Shown here: positions 34,409 through 43,229 of the stretch, one piece after another
Layout of the letters: every line of letters begins with the position of its first letter
How positions within the stretch are numbered: the first letter of the stretch is position 1
Notes under the pieces: generated by a model
Seen by the model: the letters and a program-made list of their open reading frames with translations, nothing else
Told to the model about the DNA's origin: nothing
Databases searched by the model: none
DNA from: Ruegeria_C sp040830705
GTDB lineage: Bacteria > Pseudomonadota > Alphaproteobacteria > Rhodobacterales > Rhodobacteraceae
Length of the DNA stretch: 64,000 bases
Direction: 5' to 3'
NCBI GenBank assembly: GCA_040830705.1
Contig: JBFOME010000021.1
Location: 62,001 to 126,000, forward strand
Program-made: the position numbers and the translations under genes

Positions 34409-35896
34409 ATGGGATTTTTTCAAACACGGTCGATGATGCTGGCCGGCGCGCTTGTCGCGGGCCTGTGGTGCTCGGCAGCCCATGCCCAGAGTGACATCAC
34501 GATCGCGCTGCAGCTTGAGCCACCACATCTGGACCCGACCAGCGCCGCGGCGCAATCCATCGACTCAGTGCTCTATACCAATGTGTTCGAAGGGCTGACC
34601 CGGTTCATGGGCGATGGTTCGATCGTGCCCGGATTGGCCGAGAGCTGGGAAATTTCCGAGGACGGCAAGACCTATACGTTCAAGCTGCGCGAGGGTGTGG
34701 CGTTCCACGATGGCGCCCCGATGAGCGCTGAAGACGTGAAGTTCAGCCTGGACCGCGCGCGCGCCGAGGACAGCGCAAACGCACAAAAAGCGTTGTTTGA
34801 CAGTATCGCCGAGGTCACCGTTATAGATCCCCTGACGGTTCTGGTGACACTGAGCGACCCAAACGGCAATTTCCTGTTCAACATGGCCTGGGGTGACGCG
34901 GTGATCGTGTCACCGGACAGCATTGACGATATCAAGACCAATCCCGTGGGCACCGGAGCCTACAAGTTCTCGAACTGGGTACAGGGTGACCGAATCGATC
35001 TGACGCGCAACGATGCCTATTGGGGCGAGGCCCCGGCACTGGAAAACGCCACCTTCAAGTTCATCTCGGACCCCACCGCGGCCTTTGCCGCGATGATGGC
35101 CGAGGATATCGACGTGTTTGACAACTTTCCGGCCCCGGAAAACCTGCCACAATTCGAGGCCGATCCGCGGTTTCAGGTTCTGGTGGGTTCCAACGAGGGC
35201 GAAACGATCCTCAGCACCAACAACAAGCAGCCTCCCTTCAACGATATCAGGGTGCGCCAGGCGATTGCCCATGCCATTGACCGGCAGGCGGTCATTGATG
35301 GCGCCATGTTCGGTTATGGCACGCCAATCGGTTCGCATTTCGCGCCGCATCACCCGGCCTATGTCGATCTGACCGGCAACTCGGCTTATGACCCGGAAAA
35401 ATCGAAAGCGCTTTTGGCCGAAGCCGGGTTTTCAGACGGATTCGAAACCACACTGCACTTGCCTCCACCTTCTTACGCGCGGCGCGGCGGCGAGATCGTT
35501 GCGGCGCAGCTGGCTGAGGTCGGCATCAAGGCGGAAATCATCAACGTGGAATGGGCGCAATGGCTGGAATCGGTCTTTAAGGGAAAGAACTTTGGCCTGA
35601 CCATCGTCAGCCATACAGAGCCGATGGATATCGGGATTTATGCGCGGCCAGACTACTACTTCCAGTATGACAACCCTGAGTTTCAGGCCCTGATGAAGAC
35701 GCTCAACATCACCACCGATCCGGCGGAACGCGATGCCTTGCTCAAACAGGCGCAGCAGATCATCGCCGAGGACTATGTAAACGGGTTCCTGTTCCAATGG
35801 GCCAAACTGGGTGTTGCCAAGGCTGGGGTGCAAGGGCTGTGGGCGGACGGGCCCACCGCGGCCATCGACCTGACCGGCATGTCCTGGTCGGAATGA
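34409..35896 (+). CDS. ABC transporter substrate-binding protein, family 5 (peptide/nickel type)
   Basis: 495 residues from ATG 34409 (GGGGAG upstream) with a signal peptide ending AHAQ. Family 5 features: PPHLDPTSAAAQSIDSVLYT, VFEGLTRF, PGLAESWEISEDGKTYTFKL and GTGAYKFSNW. It captures an oligopeptide- or opine-like solute, or another cationic organic compound, in the periplasm. It heads an operon of a ligand-gated channel, two permeases, a fused ATPase and an aldehyde dehydrogenase. Ligand unknown. Confidence 0.93.
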   Translation: MGFFQTRSMMLAGALVAGLWCSAAHAQSDITIALQLEPPHLDPTSAAAQSIDSVLYTNVFEGLTRFMGDGSIVPGLAESWEISEDGKTYTFKLREGVAFHDGAPMSAEDVKFSLDRARAEDSANAQKALFDSIAEVTVIDPLTVLVTLSDPNGNFLFNMAWGDAVIVSPDSIDDIKTNPVGTGAYKFSNWVQGDRIDLTRNDAYWGEAPALENATFKFISDPTAAFAAMMAEDIDVFDNFPAPENLPQFEADPRFQVLVGSNEGETILSTNNKQPPFNDIRVRQAIAHAIDRQAVIDGAMFGYGTPIGSHFAPHHPAYVDLTGNSAYDPEKSKALLAEAGFSDGFETTLHLPPPSYARRGGEIVAAQLAEVGIKAEIINVEWAQWLESVFKGKNFGLTIVSHTEPMDIGIYARPDYYFQYDNPEFQALMKTLNITTDPAERDALLKQAQQIIAEDYVNGFLFQWAKLGVAKAGVQGLWADGPTAAIDLTGMSWSE

Positions 35897-35957
35897 ATTG
35901 CGGGGTGGCCCATCGCCCGGGTGGGCCGCCAGTAGTTCACATCAAGATTTTCAAGCG

Positions 35958-37031
35958 ATGAATTTGCGCCTTCTTTCCCCGAAATATATGCTGGCGACAC
36001 TGCTGGTGCTGCTGGCCCTGACGGGTTCGGTCGCGGCGCAGGGGTTGTTACAGAACGACCACGGCCAACCCCTGGGAACGCCGGGAAAGCCGCTTGAAGT
36101 GGGCATCGGTATCCATATCGATCAGATCACATTTGTTGACCAGAAATCGGAAAACTACGGCGCCGTTGCAACGTTGCGCTTTCGTTGGAAAGACCCGGCA
36201 CTGGCCTATGAGCTTAGCGAATACCCACGCGATGTCCGGGTGTTCAAGACAGACGCCTTTCTGGAGTACGCGACCGAGAACACCGCCATCGTGCCCGCCT
36301 TCGTGATCGAGAACCAGCAATCGAACCGCTGGATACATCAATCGGTTATCGCGGTACGCAGCAATGGCGAGGCCAGCTATTTCGAGAAGTCCTCGCTGAC
36401 GCTGCAAGCGCCTTATTTCGACTTCCGCAAGTACCCGTTCGATACGCAGCGTTTCTACTACGAAATCGTGTCGGTCTTTCCCTCGCAGACGGTGAGATAC
36501 TCGGTCCTCGAAGATGAGTCCGGTCTGGGTCAGTTGCTGGGTGAGGAGGAGTGGATTCTGGAAAACGCCCAGATGCAGAAATCCACCGTTACAGGTCTTT
36601 CGGGGATGGAGAGCGACAAGGTCGCGTTGGAATTCACCGGCCGGCGGCACGTGCTTTACTACGCGATCCGTATTTTCCTGCCGATGCTGGTGCTGGTGTC
36701 GGTCAGCTGGTCGCTGTTTTTCCTGGACGAATACCGCAAGCGGATCGAGATCGCCGGCGCTAACCTGCTGGTTTTCGTCGGCTTCAACTGGGTCATCTCC
36801 GATGACCTGCCCAAGCTGGGCTATGTGACATTTCTTGATTTTATCCTGCAATGGATGTTCGTGGTCACCGGTGCGATCATTGTGTTCAACGTTGTCCTCC
36901 GAAGGCTCAAACTCTCTGGGCGCGAGACTTTCGCGGCCAAGCTGGATAATTATGCAGTCAAATGGATCTATCCGTTGGCCTATGTGGCGATCGTGGGATT
37001 TGCTGTCCTGAATTTCCTGGTCAAGCCCTAG
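35958..37031 (+). CDS. Pentameric ligand-gated ion channel (Cys-loop family, prokaryotic)
   Basis: 357 residues from ATG 35958, with a signal peptide (about 1-28, AAQ|G). The extracellular (periplasmic) beta-sandwich has the family Trp (RFRWKDPAL, 75-82) and the Pro-loop FRKYPFDTQ (156-164) without the Cys pair, as in bacterial members. Four membrane helices follow: M1 about 233-256, M2 263-281, M3 289-313, M4 336-355. By eye, M2 has Leu271 at 9' (gate), Arg262 at 0', Lys261 at -1' and Glu264 at 2'; FNWVISDDLPKLGYVTFLD is typical of M2-M3. It lies 61 bases after a binding-protein gene and 40 before its permease. Ligand and ion selectivity unknown. Confidence 0.9.
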   Translation: MNLRLLSPKYMLATLLVLLALTGSVAAQGLLQNDHGQPLGTPGKPLEVGIGIHIDQITFVDQKSENYGAVATLRFRWKDPALAYELSEYPRDVRVFKTDAFLEYATENTAIVPAFVIENQQSNRWIHQSVIAVRSNGEASYFEKSSLTLQAPYFDFRKYPFDTQRFYYEIVSVFPSQTVRYSVLEDESGLGQLLGEEEWILENAQMQKSTVTGLSGMESDKVALEFTGRRHVLYYAIRIFLPMLVLVSVSWSLFFLDEYRKRIEIAGANLLVFVGFNWVISDDLPKLGYVTFLDFILQWMFVVTGAIIVFNVVLRRLKLSGRETFAAKLDNYAVKWIYPLAYVAIVGFAVLNFLVKP

Positions 37032-37071
37032 ATGCTGGACCGCCGCGCAGCGCGCGCCTAACGTTGCCCCG

Positions 37072-38019
37072 ATGCTGCGCTACACCCTGAAACGCCTGCT
37101 ATCCCTTGTGCTGAGCCTCGCCGTCGCGTCGATGGTCATCTTCGCGGTGATCGAGATCGCGCCAGGCGATCCGGCGCAATTCATGCTGGGCGTGAACGCA
37201 CAGCCCGACACCTTGGCTGCGCTGCGGGCCGAACTTGGGCTGGATACCTCGAAACCTGAACGCTACCTCGCCTGGGTAGGTGGCATGTTACAGGGGGATT
37301 TCGGCACCTCTTACACCTACCGCACCCCGGTGGCGGGGATGATCGCGGACAGGCTGTCGGTCTCACTGCCGCTGACGCTCTATGCGCTGACCCTCTCGAT
37401 ACTGCTGGCCTTTCCGGCAGGCATCTATGCCGCCTCGCGTCGGGGGCAGATGGGGGATGCAGCGATGATGGGCTCCACGCAGCTGGGTGTTGCGATCCCG
37501 AATTTCTGGTTTGCCATGATGCTGGTGCTGGTCTTTGCGGTGAACCTGCGCTGGTTCAATGCTGGCGGCTTTCCCGGCTGGGGCAAGGGGGTTTGGAGCG
37601 GGCTGCACGCCCTGACCTTGCCCGCCATCGCGCTGGCTCTGCCACAGGCTTCCATCCTGGCACGGGTGATGCGCTCGGCCCTGCTGGACGTGCTGGGCGA
37701 AGATTTCATGCGCACCGCCCGCGCCAAGGGCTTGAGCCGCAAACAGGCGCTCTGGCGGCACGGGCTGCGCAATGCGCTGATCCCGGTGCTGACCATCATC
37801 GGCTTGCAGGTCTCGTTCCTGCTGGCCGGCGCGATCATCATCGAGCAGGTGTTCTACCTGCCCGGTCTGGGGCGGTTGATCTTTCAATCGATCAACTCGC
37901 GTGACCTGATCGTCGTGGAATCGGTGGTGATGCTGCTGGTCTTTGTGGTGATCACGGTGAACTTTCTGGTCGATCTGGCTTATGCGCTGGTCGATCCACG
38001 GCTGAGGTCGCGGACATGA
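37072..38019 (+). CDS. ABC transporter permease, DppB-like
   Basis: 315 residues with about six membrane segments. N terminus LRYTLKRLLSLVLSLAVASMVIF and the cytoplasmic coupling motif region (ARAKGLSRKQALWRHGLRNA) are typical of the first permease of dipeptide/nickel importers. It overlaps the next permease gene by 4 bases. Forms the membrane pore with its partner. Confidence 0.94.
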   Translation: MLRYTLKRLLSLVLSLAVASMVIFAVIEIAPGDPAQFMLGVNAQPDTLAALRAELGLDTSKPERYLAWVGGMLQGDFGTSYTYRTPVAGMIADRLSVSLPLTLYALTLSILLAFPAGIYAASRRGQMGDAAMMGSTQLGVAIPNFWFAMMLVLVFAVNLRWFNAGGFPGWGKGVWSGLHALTLPAIALALPQASILARVMRSALLDVLGEDFMRTARAKGLSRKQALWRHGLRNALIPVLTIIGLQVSFLLAGAIIIEQVFYLPGLGRLIFQSINSRDLIVVESVVMLLVFVVITVNFLVDLAYALVDPRLRSRT

Positions 38020-38831
38020 GCCGAGGTTTGTGGATCGGGGCCTGCCTGACCGGGCTGATGCTGGCCCTCGCCCTGTTATCGCTGGTCTGGACGCCCTATG
38101 CCTACGAAAAGCTGGACATCCCCAACAAGCTGATGGCCCCAAGTCTTGCCCACCCCATGGGCACGGACCATTTCGGCCGCGACATCCTCAGCATGATCAT
38201 GGTCGGCATCCGCACCTCAATAGGCGTCGCCGTCGTCGCGGTGGCCATCGGGCTTGCCTTTGGCATCCCGCTGGGCCTGCTGGCCAGTCAACGCAAAGGT
38301 GGTTGGATCGACGAGGTAATCATGCGTACCAACGACGTGATCTTCGCTTTTCCGCTGCTGGCCATGGCGATCCTGATCACCGCCGTGTTTGGCCCCTCGG
38401 CCACCAACGCCATTGTCGCCTTCGGTATCTTCAACATTCCCGTCTTCGCCCGCGTCTCGCGTGGCGGCGCGCTCAGCCTGTGGGAGCGTGAGTTCATCTT
38501 TGCCGCCCAGGTCGCGGGCAAGTCCCGCCTACGCATCAGCGCCGAACACATCCTTCCCAACATCCTCGGCATCCTGATCGTGCAGGGCACCATCCAGTTC
38601 GCCCTGGGCATTCAGGTCGAGGCCGCGCTGTCCTTTGTCGGGCTCGGCGTGCAGCCACCTACGCCGTCGCTGGGACGAATGCTGGCCGATGCGCAGACCT
38701 TCGTGACCATCGCCCCGCATATCGCCATCTTTCCCGGCCTGGCGATCATCGGGATCGTGGTAGGCCTGAATCTGACGGGTGACGGGCTGCGCGACTGGCT
38801 CGACCCCCGCATCAGGGTGGTGCGCACATGA
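38016..38831 (+). CDS. ABC transporter permease, DppC-like
   Basis: 271 residues, about six membrane segments. HPMGTDHFGRDILSMIMVGI is the DppC N-terminal signature, and the coupling loop is FAAQVAGKSRLRISAEHILPN. ATG overlaps the upstream stop (ATGA), as does the downstream ATPase start, so the import machinery is tightly coupled. Confidence 0.94.
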   Translation: MSRGLWIGACLTGLMLALALLSLVWTPYAYEKLDIPNKLMAPSLAHPMGTDHFGRDILSMIMVGIRTSIGVAVVAVAIGLAFGIPLGLLASQRKGGWIDEVIMRTNDVIFAFPLLAMAILITAVFGPSATNAIVAFGIFNIPVFARVSRGGALSLWEREFIFAAQVAGKSRLRISAEHILPNILGILIVQGTIQFALGIQVEAALSFVGLGVQPPTPSLGRMLADAQTFVTIAPHIAIFPGLAIIGIVVGLNLTGDGLRDWLDPRIRVVRT

Positions 38832-40441
38832 GCCTGCTCGAAATCAAAGGGCTGAACCTCAGCATTGCCGGCAAACCCATCCTGCGCGATGTCGATCTGT
38901 CCGTCGCCAAAGGGGAAATCATCGCCGTCACCGGCGAAAGCGGCTCGGGCAAGTCGATGACGGCGTTTTCCGTCATGCAACTGCTGCCGGACGGCGCAGA
39001 CACCACCGGCATCATACGGCTGAACGGGACCGAGTTGACCACCCTGCCCGAACCCCAGATGTGCACCTTGCGCGGTGGACAAATCGGAATGGTATTCCAG
39101 GAGCCGATGAGCGCTCTGAACCCCGTCAAGACGATTGGCGATCAGGTGGCCGAGACCATCCTGATCCATGACGCGATGCCAAGGCATCAGGCCCGCGCCC
39201 GCGCGCATGAGATGCTGGCCCGTGTTGGCCTGCCGCCCGACCGGTTCTCGCCCAGCCGCTTTCCCCACGAGTTGTCTGGAGGCCAGCGGCAGCGCGTGGT
39301 GATCGCCATGGCCATCGCATTGCGCCCCAGCCTGCTGATCGCAGATGAACCGACAACTGCGCTGGATGTGACCACGCAGGCGCAGATCCTCGACCTGCTC
39401 AAGGGGTTGGTGCGCGAATTTGGAATGGGCCTTTTGATGATCACCCATGATCTGGCGGTTGTCGCCAATATGGCCGATCGCATCGTTGTGATGCGCGCTG
39501 GCGAAGTGGTCGAAGCCGGAGCGACACAGGTCCTATTCGCCTCCATGCGCCATCCCTATACCCACATGTTGTTCGAGGCATCGCGCCATCACGTCAATCT
39601 GCCGCAGAAAGAATGCTCCGAAGCGCTACTTTCGGTCCAGAGCGTGACACGCGAATACCGACTGCCGCGCACGCGGCTCTTTACGCAAGCCGAGTATCAC
39701 CGCGCGGTCGATGGGGTCAGCTTCACGCTCAAGAAAGGCGAGCGGCTGGGGCTGGTGGGAGAATCGGGATGCGGGAAATCGACCCTGACGCGGGCAATTC
39801 TGGGTCTTGAGCCGGTCCAGGGCGGCGAGATTCTGATGAACGGCGCGCCGGTCTATACCGAACACGGTGCAAACCTGAATGTGCGGCGCGCCATGCAGGT
39901 GGTGTTTCAGGACCCGTTCGGCAGCTTCAACCCACGCCACCGCGTCGCGCGCCTGATCACCGAACCCTATCACTTGCTTCCCGATCCGCCCACTGGCTCG
40001 GAACGCTCTGACGCGGTTGCCGAGGCGCTGCGCGCGGTCGGGTTGTCGCCCGATGATGCACAGAAATACATCCACGAGTTCTCTGGTGGGCAGAGACAGC
40101 GGATTGCGATTGCACGCGCCCTAATCATCAAGCCGGACCTCATCCTGTTTGACGAAGCCGTCTCGGCGCTGGATGTGTCAGTCCGCGCCCGCATTCTCGA
40201 TCTGGTGGCACAACTATGCGAAACCCATGATCTGAGCTATCTGTTCATCAGCCATGACCTAAGTGTGGTACACACGATCACCGACCGCGTGTTGGTGATG
40301 AAATCGGGCCGGATCGTAGAGGAAGGCAGCACCGATGAGGTCTTCTCCAACCCTCGTCACCCTTATACCCGGACGCTGATCGACGCCGCGCCGGTTCTTC
40401 CCGAAATCGACCCCCAGCACAGGAGCCAACCCCATGTTTGA
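38828..40441 (+). CDS. Fused ABC transporter ATPase (DppD-DppF in one chain)
   Basis: 537 residues holding two nucleotide-binding domains. The first has Walker A GESGSGKS (about 38), signature LSGGQRQRV and Walker B LLIADEPTTALD. The second has Walker A GESGCGKS (about 312), signature FSGGQRQRI and Walker B LILFDEAVSALD. Each powers one half of the permease dimer. It overlaps both neighbours (4 and 8 bases). Confidence 0.95.
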   Translation: MSLLEIKGLNLSIAGKPILRDVDLSVAKGEIIAVTGESGSGKSMTAFSVMQLLPDGADTTGIIRLNGTELTTLPEPQMCTLRGGQIGMVFQEPMSALNPVKTIGDQVAETILIHDAMPRHQARARAHEMLARVGLPPDRFSPSRFPHELSGGQRQRVVIAMAIALRPSLLIADEPTTALDVTTQAQILDLLKGLVREFGMGLLMITHDLAVVANMADRIVVMRAGEVVEAGATQVLFASMRHPYTHMLFEASRHHVNLPQKECSEALLSVQSVTREYRLPRTRLFTQAEYHRAVDGVSFTLKKGERLGLVGESGCGKSTLTRAILGLEPVQGGEILMNGAPVYTEHGANLNVRRAMQVVFQDPFGSFNPRHRVARLITEPYHLLPDPPTGSERSDAVAEALRAVGLSPDDAQKYIHEFSGGQRQRIAIARALIIKPDLILFDEAVSALDVSVRARILDLVAQLCETHDLSYLFISHDLSVVHTITDRVLVMKSGRIVEEGSTDEVFSNPRHPYTRTLIDAAPVLPEIDPQHRSQPHV

Positions 40442-41885
40442 CCCGATCTGGTTCGATCCCGCGCTTTGCCTGATCGGCGGCGACTGGCTGCCTGCAACCC
40501 GCGACCGGACGCTGCCGCTGACCAACCCTTCGGACGGCTCAGACCTTTGTCAGATCGCGCGGGGCGGGGCCGAAGATATTGACCGCGCAATCGCCGCTGC
40601 GCGCGCGGCGCTCAACGGCGATTGGGGCGGGCTGACTGCTGCCGAAAGGGGTCGCATTCTACTGAGGCTAGCTGAACTGGTCCGCGATCGGGCCGAAGAC
40701 CTCGCGCGGCTTGAGGCGATGGATGTGGGCAAACCTCTGACGCAGGCTCGCGCCGACGCGCTGGCGTTGGCGCGGTATTGCGAGTTCTACGGTGGGGCCG
40801 CGGACAAGGTACATGGTGAAACCATCCCCTATCTCGACGGTTACACCGTCTATACGCTGCGCGAACCGCATGGTGTGACCGGGCATATCGTGCCCTGGAA
40901 CTACCCGATGCAGATCATCGGACGCTCGGTCGGCGCAGCGCTGGCGATGGGTAACGCAACGGTCCTGAAACCTGCCGAAGAGGCGTGCCTGACCGCCTTG
41001 GCCTTCGCGCATCTGGCGCAAGAGGCTGGATTACCCGACGGCGCACTGAATGTGGTGCCCGGATTGGGGGCCGAGGCCGGGGCGGCGCTGGCCGCGCATT
41101 GCGATGTGGACCACATCTCTTTCACCGGGTCGGTTGCGACCGGCGCACTAGTACAGCAGGCGGCGGGCGCAAATGTGGTACCCGTGACGTTGGAACTGGG
41201 CGGGAAATCTCCGCAGATCGTCTTTGACGACGCCGATCTGGATGCCGCCCTGCCGTTTCTGGTTAATGCGGGCATCCAAAACGCGGGCCAGACCTGCTCG
41301 GCGGCATCTCGTATTCTTGTTCAGCGCAGTGTCTATGACGCCGTGCGCGACCGGATGGCATCGGCTTATGAGGCGCTGACGGTTGGCCCAGCTCTGTCGG
41401 ACCTTCGCGTCGGGCCGCTGATCTCTGCCCGACAGAAAGAGATCGTCACGCGCTATCTTGCGCTGGGCTCCGATCTGAACGTGGTGGCACAGGGCCGTAT
41501 CATATCCGACGCGCCAAGCGCCGGGCACTACGTCCGCCCCACCCTGTTTGCTGATGTACCCTCCGAGCATCAACTTGCGCGCGAAGAAATCTTCGGCCCG
41601 GTTCAGGTCATGATCCCGTTCGAGACCGAAGAAGAGACTCTAAACATCGCCAATTGTACCGAATACGGGCTGGTTGCGGGCATCTGGACACGCGACGGCG
41701 CGCGGCAGATGCGGCTGGCAAAGCGACTGCGCTCAGGACAGGTATTTGTGAACAATTATGGCGCGGGCGGCGGAGTGGAACTGCCGTTTGGCGGGGTGGG
41801 TAAGTCAGGGCACGGTCGCGAAAAAGGGTTCGAGGCGCTCTACGGCTTTTCGCAACTGAAGACCGTTGCCGCCTATCACGGCTAG
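40434..41885 (+). CDS. Aldehyde dehydrogenase family protein
   Basis: 483 residues from ATG 40434 (AGGAG upstream, inside the ATPase gene's end). Catalytic Cys lies in NAGQTCSAASRILV and the general-base Glu in TLELGGKSPQIVF; the cofactor stretch is PWNYPMQIIGRSVGAALAMGN. The length and motifs fit betaine-aldehyde/aminobutyraldehyde-type enzymes, which oxidise amino-aldehydes to acids using NAD(P). Position at the end of the importer operon implies it acts on the imported compound or its product. It meets pncB tail to tail, sharing CTAG at 41882-41885. Confidence 0.92.
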   Translation: MFDPIWFDPALCLIGGDWLPATRDRTLPLTNPSDGSDLCQIARGGAEDIDRAIAAARAALNGDWGGLTAAERGRILLRLAELVRDRAEDLARLEAMDVGKPLTQARADALALARYCEFYGGAADKVHGETIPYLDGYTVYTLREPHGVTGHIVPWNYPMQIIGRSVGAALAMGNATVLKPAEEACLTALAFAHLAQEAGLPDGALNVVPGLGAEAGAALAAHCDVDHISFTGSVATGALVQQAAGANVVPVTLELGGKSPQIVFDDADLDAALPFLVNAGIQNAGQTCSAASRILVQRSVYDAVRDRMASAYEALTVGPALSDLRVGPLISARQKEIVTRYLALGSDLNVVAQGRIISDAPSAGHYVRPTLFADVPSEHQLAREEIFGPVQVMIPFETEEETLNIANCTEYGLVAGIWTRDGARQMRLAKRLRSGQVFVNNYGAGGGVELPFGGVGKSGHGREKGFEALYGFSQLKTVAAYHG

Positions 41886-43171
41886 ACGACCACCTCTATC
41901 TTCTCCTGCGCGCCGACCTGGAACACGCGTTTGTACCGTTCGATCTCTGACTCGGGTCCCATCGCCTTTTCGGGATTGTCCGAAAGCTTCACCGTCGGTC
42001 GGCCATTCGCCGACACCGCCTTGCAGACCAGCGAAAAAGGCGCGAGCCCGTTGTCCGGCACCAGACCTCTGAAATCATTGGTCAGCAGCGTGCCCCAGCC
42101 GAATGACACCATCGCCTGCTCGGAAAACTGCTGATGTAGGGCGGTAATCGAGTCCACGTCTAACCCGTCAGAGAAGATGATCCGTTTCTTTTGCGGGTCT
42201 TCACCGCGTGATTTCCACCAGTCGATGGCGATCTGCGCCGCCTTTGCCGGATCGCCACTATCGATCCTAATGCCTGTCCAGCCCGCCAGCCAGTCAGGTG
42301 CGCGATCCAGAAAACCGCTGGTACCATAGGTATCGGGCAGGATGATGCGCAGGTTTCCATCATGCTCATCGTGCCAATCACTGAGCACGTCATAAGGGGC
42401 CTGGGCAAGCGCTTTGTCGCTCTCGGCCAGCGCGGAATAGACCATCGGCAATTCATGCGCGTTGGTGCCGATTGCCTCAACCTCACGCCGCATGGCAATC
42501 AGGCAGTTCGACGTGCCGGTAAAGGCCGAGCCCAACCCCTCAATCATGGCCTGCACGCACCAATCCTGCCACAGAAAGGAGTGGCGGCGGCGAGTGCCGA
42601 AATCGGCGATCCCCAACCCGTCGATCGCCCGCAGCTTTTCGATCTTTTCCCAGACGCGGGTCATGGCGCGGGCATAGAGAACCTGCAATTCGAACCTTCG
42701 CATATCGTTGATCACTGCGCGCGAGCGCAGCTCCATCAGTACGGCGAGCGCCGGAATCTCCCACAACATCACCTCATGCCAGAGCCCTTCGAAGGTTAGC
42801 TCATATTGATCGCCTCGCCGTTCAAGGTGGTAGGGCGGCAGCCGCAGTTCTTCGAACCATTCCATGAAGTCGGGCCGGAACATCTGGCGCTTGCCATAGA
42901 AGGTGTTGCCGCGCAGCCAGGTGCTTTCGCCGCGGCTCAGGCGCAGCGACCGGATGTGGTCCAGTTGTTCGCGCAGCTCGCCCTCATCAATCAGATCAGC
43001 CAGCGGAATCGAGGTGGTGCGGTTGATCAGTGAGAACCGGACATGCGTATCGGGCCGGTTGCGAAAAACCGACTGGCACATCAGAAGTTTATAGAAATCT
43101 GTGTCGATCAGCGACCGGACGATCGGGTCGATCTTCCACTTGTGGTTATAGACGCGTGTTGCGATGTCCAC
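41882..43171 (-). CDS. pncB: Nicotinate phosphoribosyltransferase
   Basis: 429 residues from a GTG at 43171 (GAGG upstream). The family start DPIVRSLIDTDFYKLLMCQSVF, the phosphoribosyl region FGTRRRHSFLWQDWCVQAM, GTSNCLIAMRREVEAIGT and DSGDPAKAAQIAIDWW are intact. It salvages nicotinic acid to NaMN for NAD. The last gene of a same-strand run PncA - kinase - PncB. A potential hairpin covers the start codon region. Confidence 0.96.
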   Translation of the reverse strand: MDIATRVYNHKWKIDPIVRSLIDTDFYKLLMCQSVFRNRPDTHVRFSLINRTTSIPLADLIDEGELREQLDHIRSLRLSRGESTWLRGNTFYGKRQMFRPDFMEWFEELRLPPYHLERRGDQYELTFEGLWHEVMLWEIPALAVLMELRSRAVINDMRRFELQVLYARAMTRVWEKIEKLRAIDGLGIADFGTRRRHSFLWQDWCVQAMIEGLGSAFTGTSNCLIAMRREVEAIGTNAHELPMVYSALAESDKALAQAPYDVLSDWHDEHDGNLRIILPDTYGTSGFLDRAPDWLAGWTGIRIDSGDPAKAAQIAIDWWKSRGEDPQKKRIIFSDGLDVDSITALHQQFSEQAMVSFGWGTLLTNDFRGLVPDNGLAPFSLVCKAVSANGRPTVKLSDNPEKAMGPESEIERYKRVFQVGAQEKIEVVV

Positions 43172-43220
43172 GGCACACCTCGGGCTTTCTGCCAGTCATG
43201 GATACGGCAGGTTTTGTGCC
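43172..43220 (-). promoter_or_regulatory. Nested hairpin in the pncB leader
   Basis: On the minus strand GGCACA (43220-43215) can pair with TGTGCC (43177-43172), which lies between the GAGG site and the GTG start; inside it CTGCC (43210-43206) pairs with GGCAG (43193-43189). Folding would hide the start codon region of pncB, so translation could be controlled. No known riboswitch class recognised. Confidence 0.35.
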
Positions 43221-43229
43221 AAGGCAATT

